From Ornithomonoglobus_A sp034090805 (lineage in GTDB: Bacteria > Bacillota > Clostridia > UBA1381): DNA of 19,614 bases. The stretch lies in assembly GCA_034090805.1 (NCBI GenBank), contig JAXDRV010000135.1, positions 1 through 19,614 of the forward strand, in the 5' to 3' direction. The notes below the pieces were generated by a model. It saw only the letters and a program-made list of their open reading frames with translations, was not told the DNA's origin and ran no database searches. Positions 1 through 8,664 of the stretch are shown piece after piece. The first letter of the stretch is position 1; each line of letters begins with the position of its first letter. The position numbers and the translations under genes are program-made.

Positions 1-136
1 GTTCTCAAAATATTTATTTGGGCAGACTTTATCAATGCGAACTGTGTAAAATCTCTGATTTTACACGAAAAATTTTGACAATAGTCATAATTTTTCCAAA
101 TGCGATTGAAAATCGCATTTGTTCAGTGAGCATTAT
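1..136 (-). repeat. Left copy of multi-hairpin repeat, cut by window edge
   Basis: Bases 2-136 are the exact reverse complement of 18559-18693 (position i pairs with 18695-i, no mismatch over 135 bases). Read on the minus strand, the copy starts 7 bases after the fucosidase stop codon. It runs through the same first three hairpins as the right copy and then the first arm and loop of the fourth. Base 1 differs from the right copy only at a loop position of that fourth hairpin, so the repeat probably continues beyond the window. It could act as a 3'-UTR structure for the fucosidase operon. No other terminator is visible between the gene and the edge. Confidence 0.9.
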
Positions 137-142
137 ATAAAA

Positions 143-1297
143 TTAAAACAGTTCCGTTTTAAGCCGAGCCGCAGCATCGGTTTTTATTTCAATTCTGCCC
201 GGTGATACAGGCTTAAAGCGGCATAGCCGTTTGTGACCTATAGTGCTGCCGGTGAATATGCTTTTTCCGTCTGCGAGGATTTCAAAGGTCCGAACGTTTT
301 GCCCGTCCGAAAGATCCTCGCATATTACGGCGCGTGAGATTGTCGTTTTGCCGTCAAGAGGTATTCTTTCGCCCTCAAAAGCAATTATCGGACAACCGTA
401 TTCCGACTTAATTTTTTCGCCCAGCTCCTTCATTCGCCGAACGTCCTCGTCCGGGATAAGACCATGTTCATCGGGTGAGAGATTAAGCAGCAGATTTGCG
501 CCGTGTCCGACTGAACATTCGTACATATCCATGAGCTTTTCAAGGCTTTTCGGCTTTTCTTCGGAACGGTAAAACCACGAATCCCTTATGCGGCAGTCGC
601 ATTCTGCGGGCAGAAATGCTTTTCGTCCGAGAGAATCCTTTTTGTCCGTCATTACGGAAAAATCAAGCTTGTCGGTGACGTTGAGGTTATTTTCGGGGGC
701 GTAGCCGTCCTCGTTGCCGACCCAGCGTGTGTCGGGATCCCACATATTGAATATCAGTATTTCCGGCTGTAGGGTGCGGATTGTTTTTATGATACGCTTC
801 GTATCGTATTCGTGACCCTCCGAGCCGCAGCCGTCAAACCACAGGTAGTCTATTTTGCCATAGCTTGTCAAAAGCTCCGTGATCTGATTGATGAAATAAT
901 CATCGTAATTTTCGTCTGCTTTTGAACCGAACTGAGCGGGTGAGTAATATATACCTGTTTTTATTCCGTATTCACGGCACGCATCGGTAAAGCTGCGGAC
1001 AATATCGTGCTTGTACGGAGTGTTTTTGACGGAACAGTCGGTATATGCCGAATCCCAGTTGGCAAAGCCGTCGTGGTGCTTGGCGGTGAAAACCGCATAT
1101 TTTGCGCCTGCGGACTTTGCCGTTTTTATCCATTGACGGCAGTCAAGCTCCGACGGATTGAATACCGAAATATCCATCGGCACTCCGTCCCAGTCGGTGT
1201 GATCCTCGTAGTAGGTGCGTATTCCGAAATGAAAGAATACGCCGAACTCCCAGTCCATAAATTCAAGCTGCTTTTTTGAAGGTTTTAAAATATTCAT
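143..1297 (-). CDS. GH29 alpha-L-fucosidase
   Basis: A 384-residue protein of glycoside hydrolase family 29, which releases alpha-linked L-fucose with retention of configuration. The N-terminal barrel signatures are visible: GVFFHFGIRTYYE (19-31), AKHHDGFANW (72-81), YKHDIVRSF (95-103), GIYYSP (115-120) and DYLWFDGCG (150-158). By family knowledge Asp155 in that last motif is the expected nucleophile. A short beta-rich C-terminal part follows the barrel, so the protein is somewhat shorter than many family members. No signal peptide is seen, so it is inferred to be cytoplasmic and to act on imported oligosaccharides. GGAG at 1306-1309 lies 8 bases before the ATG. The lyase gene ends only 14 bases upstream, so the two are read as one operon. 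The acid/base residue was not assigned. Confidence 0.9.
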   Translation of the reverse strand: MNILKPSKKQLEFMDWEFGVFFHFGIRTYYEDHTDWDGVPMDISVFNPSELDCRQWIKTAKSAGAKYAVFTAKHHDGFANWDSAYTDCSVKNTPYKHDIVRSFTDACREYGIKTGIYYSPAQFGSKADENYDDYFINQITELLTSYGKIDYLWFDGCGSEGHEYDTKRIIKTIRTLQPEILIFNMWDPDTRWVGNEDGYAPENNLNVTDKLDFSVMTDKKDSLGRKAFLPAECDCRIRDSWFYRSEEKPKSLEKLMDMYECSVGHGANLLLNLSPDEHGLIPDEDVRRMKELGEKIKSEYGCPIIAFEGERIPLDGKTTISRAVICEDLSDGQNVRTFEILADGKSIFTGSTIGHKRLCRFKPVSPGRIEIKTDAAARLKTELF

Positions 1298-1311
1298 AAA
1301 TATTTCTCCGT

Positions 1312-3798
1312 TTATTCGTTTGTCAAAAACTCGGTAAAGCCGGTATTTGAATTGTAGGTTGTGCTGCTGCCGCTGTAGATGCCCTCGTTAAGGCGGAATT
1401 TAATTCTTGTTGAGGTATCCGATTCCTTAACAACGTTTACTCCGTCGGCGGGCAGAACCTTGTTTACGACAATCTGTAAATCCTTCGGCGTGTTGTCGGG
1501 GTTGGAGGCGGTTATCTCGATTGCGCCGCCCTCAAGCTCCTTTATGATGAGCGCACATTTTTTGTTGATGTTGAGCGTCAGTCCCGATGGAAGCTTTAAA
1601 TCGCCGCATTTTCTGATTATTGCTTCGGTGATTTTATTTTTGCTGTCGTATACAGCCTGCACTGCGCCGTCATTTTGAAGAACCTTGACGGACGATGCGG
1701 TAAGCTCGTTCTTTGCCTTTGATTCGTCGGCGTTGAATAATACGGTGTATTCGTATGAGCCGCTGTCGGGTTTTGTGCCGTGATCTATGCCGAGAGAGAA
1801 TATGTCATTTTCCTCCTCAACGTCCTTGTATGCCGAACCGAGGTTTATCACCTCGTATTTTCCTTTTTTGTGTTCTGCGGTCATGCTCATATCATTTTTC
1901 GATATGTATGCTATGCCGTCATGGAGAACTGCCGTTCCCGGCTTGACTGTTTCGGAATCGGAGGCGGTTTTTGTGCCGTTTGCGGACACAAGCTTAATAT
2001 CGCCGTCCTTTGCGCATTGGTTTACGCTTGTGTAAATATCGTATTTTGAATATGCGTTTATATCCGTGCCGAGAGCGATCATCTTATCGTCAAGCATGAA
2101 CCATGATTTCTTTGCTTCAAGACCGTCAAGCGAATAATCCATTGTCGCAGCGCCGTACATTCCGTCCGATACGCCGCCCACAAAGTGGCAGTTGCCTTTC
2201 CAGTTCCACAGATGCTCGCCGTTCCACTGCGCCCAGTCGTTGAGGTTTTTCAGCTCACCCTGTGGAGTTGTCGTTCCGGGGAGCTTGTTCCAGTCGATAA
2301 GCGGCATGATGTTGTAATACTCGTCTCCGTCCTGCATAAGCGTTGTTACTCCGTCAGACAGATAGTAGCCGAGGAGGTTTTCGTTATTTACCACCTCGCC
2401 GTTTTTGGTGCGGTTTGAGGAAAGCTTTAATCCGACATGATAGCCTTTGCGGTTGTGCGACATATAATCGGACAGCCAAAAATGACGGTTTCCGTTAAAT
2501 TCGTCCGTTTCGCCGAGGCGGTTTTGCTTCATTGCCATAAGCTCGTCATAGCGTTCGATTTGAGTATATCCCTCAAGTGCGTCAACCGCCTTTGCCATTG
2601 ATGCCTTAAAGCCCTTTACTCCGCCGGGACGTGTGATATGCCTGCCGGCAGTCGTAAGCTCACGGTAGTTATTGCGGAATATCCATTGCTGACCGTCAAG
2701 AAGCCAGTTTGCGTATTCGTTTAATGCGTTGTCGGAGACGGTGTATTTTGTTCCTTTTAAATATGAGATGATTGCGGAAAAATCGTTCATCATCACTTCG
2801 CCGTAGCTGCCGCCCTGTATCTGGTCAACGTGCTGATGGAACGAATAATCAGCCTTTATGCCGTCCGAGTCCTCGCCGTATTCGTCCGTTCTTATCTTTT
2901 CAAATACTCTCAGCTCGTTTTCCATAAGATGAATTGCACCATACAGCTCTGCCTCGTTTTCTGTTGCAATATCGATTTTAAAGCTTGTAAGCAGCTTGTC
3001 GGCGAGGTTTGCGCCTGTGTTTGCAACGGGGCGCTCCTTGATTCTGTCAACGATTTTTTCGTTGAAGATAGAGCCTTTTGCCGCCTCTGCGTTTAAAACC
3101 TCTCTTACATCGTCCGTAAGCTCTTCGGGATTTAAGATAAGTATGTTGACAACGGTCTGCGGCACGCCTATCTCCTGCTGCCACCAGTTGTCGCACTCGA
3201 CTCTGCCGCCGTGCGCCCAGAAATCAAGCGACTTTGCGATTTTTTGTTTAAGCTCCGCATCGCCGAAGAATTTGTTTTCGGGCGAGTATGCCGCCTGAAT
3301 CATCGTAAGGAGATATTTTACGTGGTTGTTTGCGGTCCATACCATGCGGTCGGGGTTAAAGTACTCTATTCCCTCAAAGCTTCCGTCCTCTTTCCAAAGC
3401 TTCAAAATCTCGGTCGGGTCGGCGGTGCTGCTGTAGACGCTTTCCTTAAGCTTATCCTTTATTGTGCGTATGTCGGTCATGTCGCTGTCGGAGCTTCCGA
3501 ATTTTGAATTGAGATAGCCCTCGTTCATCATTGCCTTGAGCGTTTCCTCGTCCTGCTCGCCCAGAGCCATCATACCGTCCTCCCAGTAAACGTTAAGGCC
3601 GATAATATCCATTGCGCTCCTTATGGGGATATATACGTTACCCTCAATGTTCCTGATTGAAAAGGGCAGCTGATGCGTTTCGCCGTTATAAATTACGGTT
3701 GTGCTGTCCTCCTTGAGGTAGACTGCATCCTTGGCGAATGCCGATGCGGGCGCTGCGCACAGCGCAAGAAAAATTGCGATAAATTTTTTGATTTTCAT
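1312..3798 (-). CDS. Secreted family 8 polysaccharide lyase
   Basis: An 828-residue secreted lyase. The ATG at 3798 is chosen over a longer GTG-started frame (to 3855) because GGAGG at 3805-3809 sits 6 bases before it and a clear signal peptide follows (residues 1-22, ending in SAFA). Residues about 24-80 resemble the copper-amine-oxidase-like N-terminal domain common in clostridial secreted proteins. Next comes an alpha-helical toroid typical of PL8 (hyaluronate, chondroitin AC, xanthan lyases): NWWQQEIG (204-211) with the aromatic pair Trp205-Trp206, TGAN ending at Asn264, FHQHVDQIQGGSYG with His323 and Tyr332, and Arg386 in GRHITRPG. The His-Tyr spacing of 9 and Tyr-Arg spacing of 54 match what I recall of the family. 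A beta-sandwich C-terminal half contains NENLLGYYLSDG and KLPGTTTP. These enzymes cleave uronic-acid-containing chains by beta-elimination. The substrate cannot be read from the sequence. It is first in the operon with the fucosidase. Confidence 0.88.
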   Translation of the reverse strand: MKIKKFIAIFLALCAAPASAFAKDAVYLKEDSTTVIYNGETHQLPFSIRNIEGNVYIPIRSAMDIIGLNVYWEDGMMALGEQDEETLKAMMNEGYLNSKFGSSDSDMTDIRTIKDKLKESVYSSTADPTEILKLWKEDGSFEGIEYFNPDRMVWTANNHVKYLLTMIQAAYSPENKFFGDAELKQKIAKSLDFWAHGGRVECDNWWQQEIGVPQTVVNILILNPEELTDDVREVLNAEAAKGSIFNEKIVDRIKERPVANTGANLADKLLTSFKIDIATENEAELYGAIHLMENELRVFEKIRTDEYGEDSDGIKADYSFHQHVDQIQGGSYGEVMMNDFSAIISYLKGTKYTVSDNALNEYANWLLDGQQWIFRNNYRELTTAGRHITRPGGVKGFKASMAKAVDALEGYTQIERYDELMAMKQNRLGETDEFNGNRHFWLSDYMSHNRKGYHVGLKLSSNRTKNGEVVNNENLLGYYLSDGVTTLMQDGDEYYNIMPLIDWNKLPGTTTPQGELKNLNDWAQWNGEHLWNWKGNCHFVGGVSDGMYGAATMDYSLDGLEAKKSWFMLDDKMIALGTDINAYSKYDIYTSVNQCAKDGDIKLVSANGTKTASDSETVKPGTAVLHDGIAYISKNDMSMTAEHKKGKYEVINLGSAYKDVEEENDIFSLGIDHGTKPDSGSYEYTVLFNADESKAKNELTASSVKVLQNDGAVQAVYDSKNKITEAIIRKCGDLKLPSGLTLNINKKCALIIKELEGGAIEITASNPDNTPKDLQIVVNKVLPADGVNVVKESDTSTRIKFRLNEGIYSGSSTTYNSNTGFTEFLTNE

Positions 3799-4216
3799 TT
3801 TAAACCTCCATTCCGCCGCCATGCGGCGGCACAAATCATAATGTGGAAAAGACACAAGCAGATTGCCTTCTTGAGGGACGACGGCGTATGTGTATACTCC
3901 AAGTCCCGAAAGGAGGTGAGATGCGCAGTGTATTTTTCACATTAAACCTCCATTCTGTGATATACGAAACATACATATATACCTATAGTTTAAGCTTAAA
4001 TTTTGCCGAAATCAATATGCTAAATTTTACGAGGTAGGCAAAATTTGCAGTAAACACGCATTTGAGCCGTTTTTTGGGGCGTTAGTGCAAAAATAGACTA
4101 TCGGCGCAAAAACAGCATATTTATTTTTTACCGTTTTAAATTTATAATATTTCTGTAGGAAAAACGGACGAGGCGGGAGATGCCCGCCTAAAAATGAAAG
4201 GAAAGGTGATTACACT
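3799..4216. promoter_or_regulatory. Divergent control region of the glycan operons
   Basis: This 418-base gap separates two divergent operons and contains no convincing gene. Items seen: the palindrome TTTAAGCTTAAA at 3989-4000; an inverted repeat with arms AAATTTTAC (4022-4030) and GCAAAATTT (4038-4046) around a 7-base centre; a further AAATTTTGC at 3998-4006; a TATAAT at 4143-4148 that could be the -10 for the rightward gene, without a good -35; and a 7-bp hairpin at 4171-4189 (arms AGGCGGG and CCCGCCT) in the presumed leader just before the ribosome site. The leftward promoter could not be placed with confidence. Confidence 0.5.
3800..3955 (-). repeat. 14-base direct repeat duplicating the lyase start region
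   Basis: GAATGGAGGTTTAA occurs on the minus strand at 3942-3955 and again at 3800-3813, exactly 142 bases apart. The proximal copy is the ribosome site of the lyase. The distal copy gives GGAGG, six bases, then a GTG that opens a 34-residue frame (3940 to 3836) rich in Arg and Ser, which ends before the lyase start. The base words after both starts are also alike (GTGAAAAATA and ATGAAAATCA). This may be a leader peptide or a short insertion flanked by direct repeats. The repeat is certain; its meaning is not. Confidence 0.75.
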
Positions 4217-7200
4217 ATGAAAAAACTTTTGGCGCTGATTACGGCGGTGGTGCAGTTTGCGGCAATCGCACCTGCGGCAATCGGCACGGTACACGCAGAG
4301 GGGACGACAGGCACGCTGCCTTTGACGTACAGTACAGATACTTTTAAAAAAGAGGACGGAACGGATTTTCCGTCAGATACGGAAATCTTACCGGCAGAAT
4401 GGGCAAGATACGGTATAATTGCAGACAGAAGTATTGTGTATGCAATTAAAAAACAAAGCGCACTGCCGAATATCGGAATGCCTGCGGTGAATTTTTCCGT
4501 AAAGTCACCGTCGGATCATAGCAAAAGATATTCTAACAGGGCGGTACAGCTTGATTTTTCAAAAGATATTGTAAATAACCCGGGTACATTGAACGGACAG
4601 GGATATGTGTATGAATCGGAATTTGCGGTTCAAGTAAAGGACAGCGGCGCATATGCGTCAATAGTTTTTGATGGTAAGGATGCAGCCGGAACAGATGTAA
4701 AAATCGGTGAGCTTCGCTTCAAGCCGGACGGAAGTCCTTCCGATAAAAAGGCAAACCCCGGAAAGGCATATGCGGTAAACGCAAGCGGAGCAACTATAGG
4801 AAACAGCAGTGCGATAAGAATAACATCATCTTCGGGGTTTAATTATCCGGGACAGCTTTTGTTTGTACGTGCAAAAATCGACTTTGTAAATAAGAAGTTT
4901 TCCGCATGGCTTGTTCCGAGAAAAACAGAGAGCGGCAGCTATACGGCAACCGAACCGGGAGATGGTGATTTGCTTGTGGAAAATGCGGATATGCTCAATA
5001 CATCGGCAGTGCAGTTTGGCGGTATAAGCTTCTACATTAACAATTATAATTACGGAAACGAGGTAAGCATAAGCAATGTAAAGGTAAGCGAATACACCCC
5101 CGAGGAAATCGTCGCTACACCGACTCCCGAACCTACGGCAGAGCCTACTCCGGCTCCTACGGCGGGTCACGAGGAGGGCGTTGCGCTGAAGTTTGCGGTA
5201 TTGTCCGATACGCAGTACGGCAGAGCCTCGCAGGAGAGCGGACTTTCAAATTACGAATATGCCGGCAAAAAATTTAAAAAGGCACTAAACAGCGTAATTG
5301 AAAAGGCGGGCGGCATAGAGCAGCTTGACGCAGTCATGATCCCCGGCGATATAAGCCACAACAGCAATACTGCGGAATATCAAGCATTTGTGAGCGATCT
5401 TGAATCGGTAATCCCCAAGGGCAGCCACACAAAGGTTTTGTTCTTAAGAGGAAACCATGACGCAAAGCCGGATAAGCAGGGGAATTTTGTCACAGAGCTT
5501 TCAAAGTATGACGAAACTCTCACATCGGCAAATAATGTATACGATATATACGGCTATAAGTTTATAATGGTTAGCCAGGATACACAGAGAGCAAACGATG
5601 AAACAAGCACATATCCGTATCTTCATTCACCCGATACCGTATCATGGTTTACGAATGCGGTAAAGACCGCTGCCGAGGAGGCGGCATCGGAGGGCAAGCC
5701 GATATTTGTCGGTATGCACCCGAACGTAAAGGATACGGTTTACGGCTCGTTTGTGGTAGAGGGTATGAGAAACGGCAAAGCATACAACTCAAATTATTGG
5801 GGAACGGATGAGCTTAAATCGGCTCTTACTCCGTATTCAAACGCAATCACATTTTCGGGACATTCCCATTGGGATATTGCAAACGAACGCTCAATACATC
5901 AGGGTGATTTCACATCATTAAACACAGGCTCGGTAAACAACCTTGAAATCGAGGACTGCTGGGACGAGGAATACCAGCCGAAGCGTTTCGGAAACAGCGA
6001 AAAGGAAAGCTCGGGATATTATATTGAGGTAGGAACGGATAATGTTGTTACGGTTCACCGCATGGACTTTAACCGTGACAGAGAATTTAAGCAACCGTGG
6101 GTAATTGATGTAAACGATAAGGACAACTGGCAGTATACGGACACTCGTGACCAAAAGGCTCCGTATTTCCCGGAGGGAGCGTCGGCAACAGTTTCGTCTG
6201 TAGGCGAAACGACCTGCAAGGTTACGTTTACACAGGCAAAAGACGATGAAACGGACGCAGGTCACTATCTCGTGGACGTTATAAATCAGGATACGGGAAA
6301 ATCGGAAAAGAAATACACAGTTTCGTCATATTACTGGCAGGGCGATCAGGCTCCGGCGGAAAACTACTGGAACGTTTCGGGACTTCAGCCGGGAACAGAT
6401 TACAAGGCGGTTATTACGGCATACGACAGCTTCTACCGTCCGTCTGAGAGCACAATAGAAACAGGTGTGTTCACAACGTCGGAAAGAGTTGAAAAATTCC
6501 CGGAGATTACAAAGGTTTCGTTTAATGCAAACGGTATAATCGATACCTCAAATTATGCGAAATTCTACGATATGCAGCCGGAGAGCTTCGGCAGTGTTCC
6601 GGTTGAATACAATACGGAGCTTAATATGTACGAGGGAAGCTTTGCAAGAAACACAGAGGACAAAAACTCGCCGAACTTCTTCAAGGTAATGCTTGACGAG
6701 GGAAGAAAGGCGCTTATGCAGGGCAGCGGCGGATATACCATTGACATATTGTATAAGCCGACAGCGTTTAACGGCGCAGATAACGTAATCGGCGCAGCGC
6801 AAAGCTCCGGCTTTGATATTGAAACAACATCTGACGGTATGCTTGAAGCATATGTACGTCACAACGGAGCGTGGGTTAAAAATTCAGATAATACATATCT
6901 CGGCTCAAGCACTGTACTGGCAACCGATACGTATTATCATATTACAGTAACATATAACGGCTCGGAGGTTAAGGTTTACAAGGACGGTACGCTTATCGAT
7001 ACGGCATCGGCATCAGGCAGCATGGAGTTTTACAGCGGTGACGATGATAATTTCTGTATGGTAATCGGAGGAGATTATAATCCGACCAAGGGCGAGAATG
7101 ACGCAATGATACCTCAGACGCTTGCACAGAACGCATTTACGGGTAAAATCGTAACTGCCGGCATATACGGCGGTGCGCTTACGGAAAGCGAGGTAAGAGC

Positions 7201-8434
7201 ACTTAATGAGAAATATGAGGCAAGAAAGGCTCTTACAAAAATAGACGGACTTAACGACCTGCTCACAGGCGGCAGCATCACAGATACAGCTCTGCTTGCG
7301 GAGGGCTGGGAGCTTATGGCTGACGAGGACACCACAGACGAGGACATCAATGCGTTTACGGCAAAAGCAAACGGCGGCAAAACCGTAAATTACAGCTTAA
7401 GAGCGGATAAGACTAATATAACAGCGGATAATCCCGTTTCAAATTACGGTATAACAGCCGATACGAAAAAGATATGGAGTGTTGTAAAGGACAATTCGGT
7501 AAGCACCTGTTATGTTGACGCACTGAGATTTTCTACAAGAACTGCCAAAGACACATATGATAAGAACCCCATACCGGACGGCGAGATAGGACATATCGAG
7601 TTTGCGAAGGATAAGATAAACAATCCGAACGGTGTGACATTTGAAAACGGCAAATATGTTTACGAGTCGGAATTTGCGCTTATATACAAGGACGGCGGCG
7701 TATTTGACATGACGCTAAAGGGACGTGACGCAGCCGGCAGTGAAAAGAGCATTGCAACGATGCGTTTTGTCACAACAAGCGATACCGCAAACAACGTGGG
7801 CGAGATTTATATGCTCGGTGCGGACGGCTCAAAGGTTGGCAGCGGCACAACTTATAAATACGCAACATCGGATGATAAAAATGCGGCCCAGGTTCTTTAT
7901 GAAAGAATAGAGCTTGACACAAATACGGGTCTTTGTACGGCATATGTTGTTCCGAGAAAGACCGAGGACGGAGCGTATACGGGTACGGAATATTCAAAGA
8001 AAACCATGATTGCCGAAAACATACCGTTTATCGGCGGTGAGGTTAAGTCGCTCGATTCGGTAAGCTTTGACATTACAAAGAGTACCTCAACCAATATCAT
8101 GTGGGTAAACAACATATCGATAAGCGGCGAAAACGGCGATGCTTTAAGCTATATAAAGGCATCCGTAACTGCCGGTAACGATATTGCAACAGCCGGAGGA
8201 GATGTAACGGCAGCAATTGAAAACCATACGGAAAATGACGCCGATATGACGCTTTATGTAGCTCAGTACGCACAGGACGGTACTTTGGCAGGTGTAACGA
8301 AAGCAGAAAAGCAGATTGCGGCGGGAACATCCGATACCATAGGAGAAAGCGTGACGGTTAAAGACGGCTGCGCTAAAATCAAGCTTATGCTGTGGGATGC
8401 AGATATGAAAACATACGCATCATGCGAAAGATAA
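4217..8434 (+). CDS. Secreted multidomain metallophosphoesterase with LamG-like and duplicated flanking domains
   Basis: A 1405-residue secreted protein. Order: signal peptide (1-27, ending VHA); unrecognised beta-rich domain (about 38-293); Thr-Pro-Glu-Pro linker (about 300-316); calcineurin-type phosphoesterase (about 323-615); FN3-like domain (about 648-756); LamG/concanavalin-like domain (about 766-1003); a second copy of the first domain (about 1057-1304); and a short C-terminal beta domain (about 1311-1402). Phosphoesterase metal-site motifs are DTQ (331-333), GDISHN (377-382), GNHD (412-415), GMH (499-501) and GHSH (548-551). The first motif has Gln where many relatives have DxH. I recall the same DTQ form from some secreted Bacillota phosphoesterases. 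The substrate is unknown. No glycosidase or lyase domain is visible, although it sits between lyase and importer genes. An AGGTG-type ribosome site lies before the ATG. No membrane anchor is seen at the C-terminus. Confidence 0.85.
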   Translation: MKKLLALITAVVQFAAIAPAAIGTVHAEGTTGTLPLTYSTDTFKKEDGTDFPSDTEILPAEWARYGIIADRSIVYAIKKQSALPNIGMPAVNFSVKSPSDHSKRYSNRAVQLDFSKDIVNNPGTLNGQGYVYESEFAVQVKDSGAYASIVFDGKDAAGTDVKIGELRFKPDGSPSDKKANPGKAYAVNASGATIGNSSAIRITSSSGFNYPGQLLFVRAKIDFVNKKFSAWLVPRKTESGSYTATEPGDGDLLVENADMLNTSAVQFGGISFYINNYNYGNEVSISNVKVSEYTPEEIVATPTPEPTAEPTPAPTAGHEEGVALKFAVLSDTQYGRASQESGLSNYEYAGKKFKKALNSVIEKAGGIEQLDAVMIPGDISHNSNTAEYQAFVSDLESVIPKGSHTKVLFLRGNHDAKPDKQGNFVTELSKYDETLTSANNVYDIYGYKFIMVSQDTQRANDETSTYPYLHSPDTVSWFTNAVKTAAEEAASEGKPIFVGMHPNVKDTVYGSFVVEGMRNGKAYNSNYWGTDELKSALTPYSNAITFSGHSHWDIANERSIHQGDFTSLNTGSVNNLEIEDCWDEEYQPKRFGNSEKESSGYYIEVGTDNVVTVHRMDFNRDREFKQPWVIDVNDKDNWQYTDTRDQKAPYFPEGASATVSSVGETTCKVTFTQAKDDETDAGHYLVDVINQDTGKSEKKYTVSSYYWQGDQAPAENYWNVSGLQPGTDYKAVITAYDSFYRPSESTIETGVFTTSERVEKFPEITKVSFNANGIIDTSNYAKFYDMQPESFGSVPVEYNTELNMYEGSFARNTEDKNSPNFFKVMLDEGRKALMQGSGGYTIDILYKPTAFNGADNVIGAAQSSGFDIETTSDGMLEAYVRHNGAWVKNSDNTYLGSSTVLATDTYYHITVTYNGSEVKVYKDGTLIDTASASGSMEFYSGDDDNFCMVIGGDYNPTKGENDAMIPQTLAQNAFTGKIVTAGIYGGALTESEVRALNEKYEARKALTKIDGLNDLLTGGSITDTALLAEGWELMADEDTTDEDINAFTAKANGGKTVNYSLRADKTNITADNPVSNYGITADTKKIWSVVKDNSVSTCYVDALRFSTRTAKDTYDKNPIPDGEIGHIEFAKDKINNPNGVTFENGKYVYESEFALIYKDGGVFDMTLKGRDAAGSEKSIATMRFVTTSDTANNVGEIYMLGADGSKVGSGTTYKYATSDDKNAAQVLYERIELDTNTGLCTAYVVPRKTEDGAYTGTEYSKKTMIAENIPFIGGEVKSLDSVSFDITKSTSTNIMWVNNISISGENGDALSYIKASVTAGNDIATAGGDVTAAIENHTENDADMTLYVAQYAQDGTLAGVTKAEKQIAAGTSDTIGESVTVKDGCAKIKLMLWDADMKTYASCER

Positions 8435-8453
8435 AATCCGGCTTTAAGAAGGG

Positions 8454-8499
8454 AGCGTGGCAAATGCTCATATGTGCGAAACAAAGATATGCGCACGCT
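8454..8499 (+). terminator. Weak, interrupted hairpin after the phosphoesterase gene
   Basis: Arms AGCGTG (8454-8459) and CACGCT (8494-8499) enclose a second short stem (CATAT and ATATG). The run after it is only TTTC. It may be a poor terminator or chance. The rest of the gap 8435-8664 holds the promoter and leader of the next gene. Confidence 0.25.
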
Positions 8500-8557
8500 T
8501 TCGGTGAAATAATTAAGCTTAGGTTAAAATTAGACGGTAAATTAAAAAATCTACCTA

Positions 8558-8586
8558 TGTAAATTTTGCAAAAAGTATTGTATAAT
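8558..8586 (+). promoter_or_regulatory. Probable promoter of the binding-protein operon
   Basis: TATAAT at 8581-8586 is a perfect -10 box. A 17-base spacer places TGTAAA (8558-8563) at -35, which is weak, as expected for an activated promoter. Immediately around it lie AAATTTTGC (8561-8569), CTACCT (8551-8556) and, further upstream, TTAAGCTTA (8513-8521). All three words also occur in the divergent control region at 3989-4046, which suggests a shared regulator. Confidence 0.55.
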
Positions 8587-8604
8587 ATAATTAACAAAGA
8601 AAAA

Positions 8605-8634
8605 GGCATTGTGCGCAGAGTTACGCACAATGCC
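8605..8634 (+). promoter_or_regulatory. Leader hairpin before the binding-protein gene
   Basis: A perfect 11-bp stem, GGCATTGTGCG with CGCACAATGCC, has an 8-base loop. It begins roughly a dozen bases after the expected transcription start and ends 15 bases before AGGAGG. No U-run follows, so it is not a terminator. It most likely stabilises the 5' end of the message or serves as a binding site. Confidence 0.6.
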
Positions 8635-8664
8635 GCAGTAATTATAATCAGGAGGTATATAAAA

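Noticed and set aside
3836..3940. Riboswitch in the lyase leader
   Set aside because: I looked for c-di-GMP, cobalamin and other known conserved cores and could not find one.
3921..4037. 38-residue plus-strand frame after a perfect AGGAGG at 3911-3916
   Set aside because: The ribosome site is strong, but spacing is only 4 bases, the product is Tyr/Asn/Leu-rich without motif, it covers the operator-like repeats and no promoter precedes it. It may be chance or a remnant.
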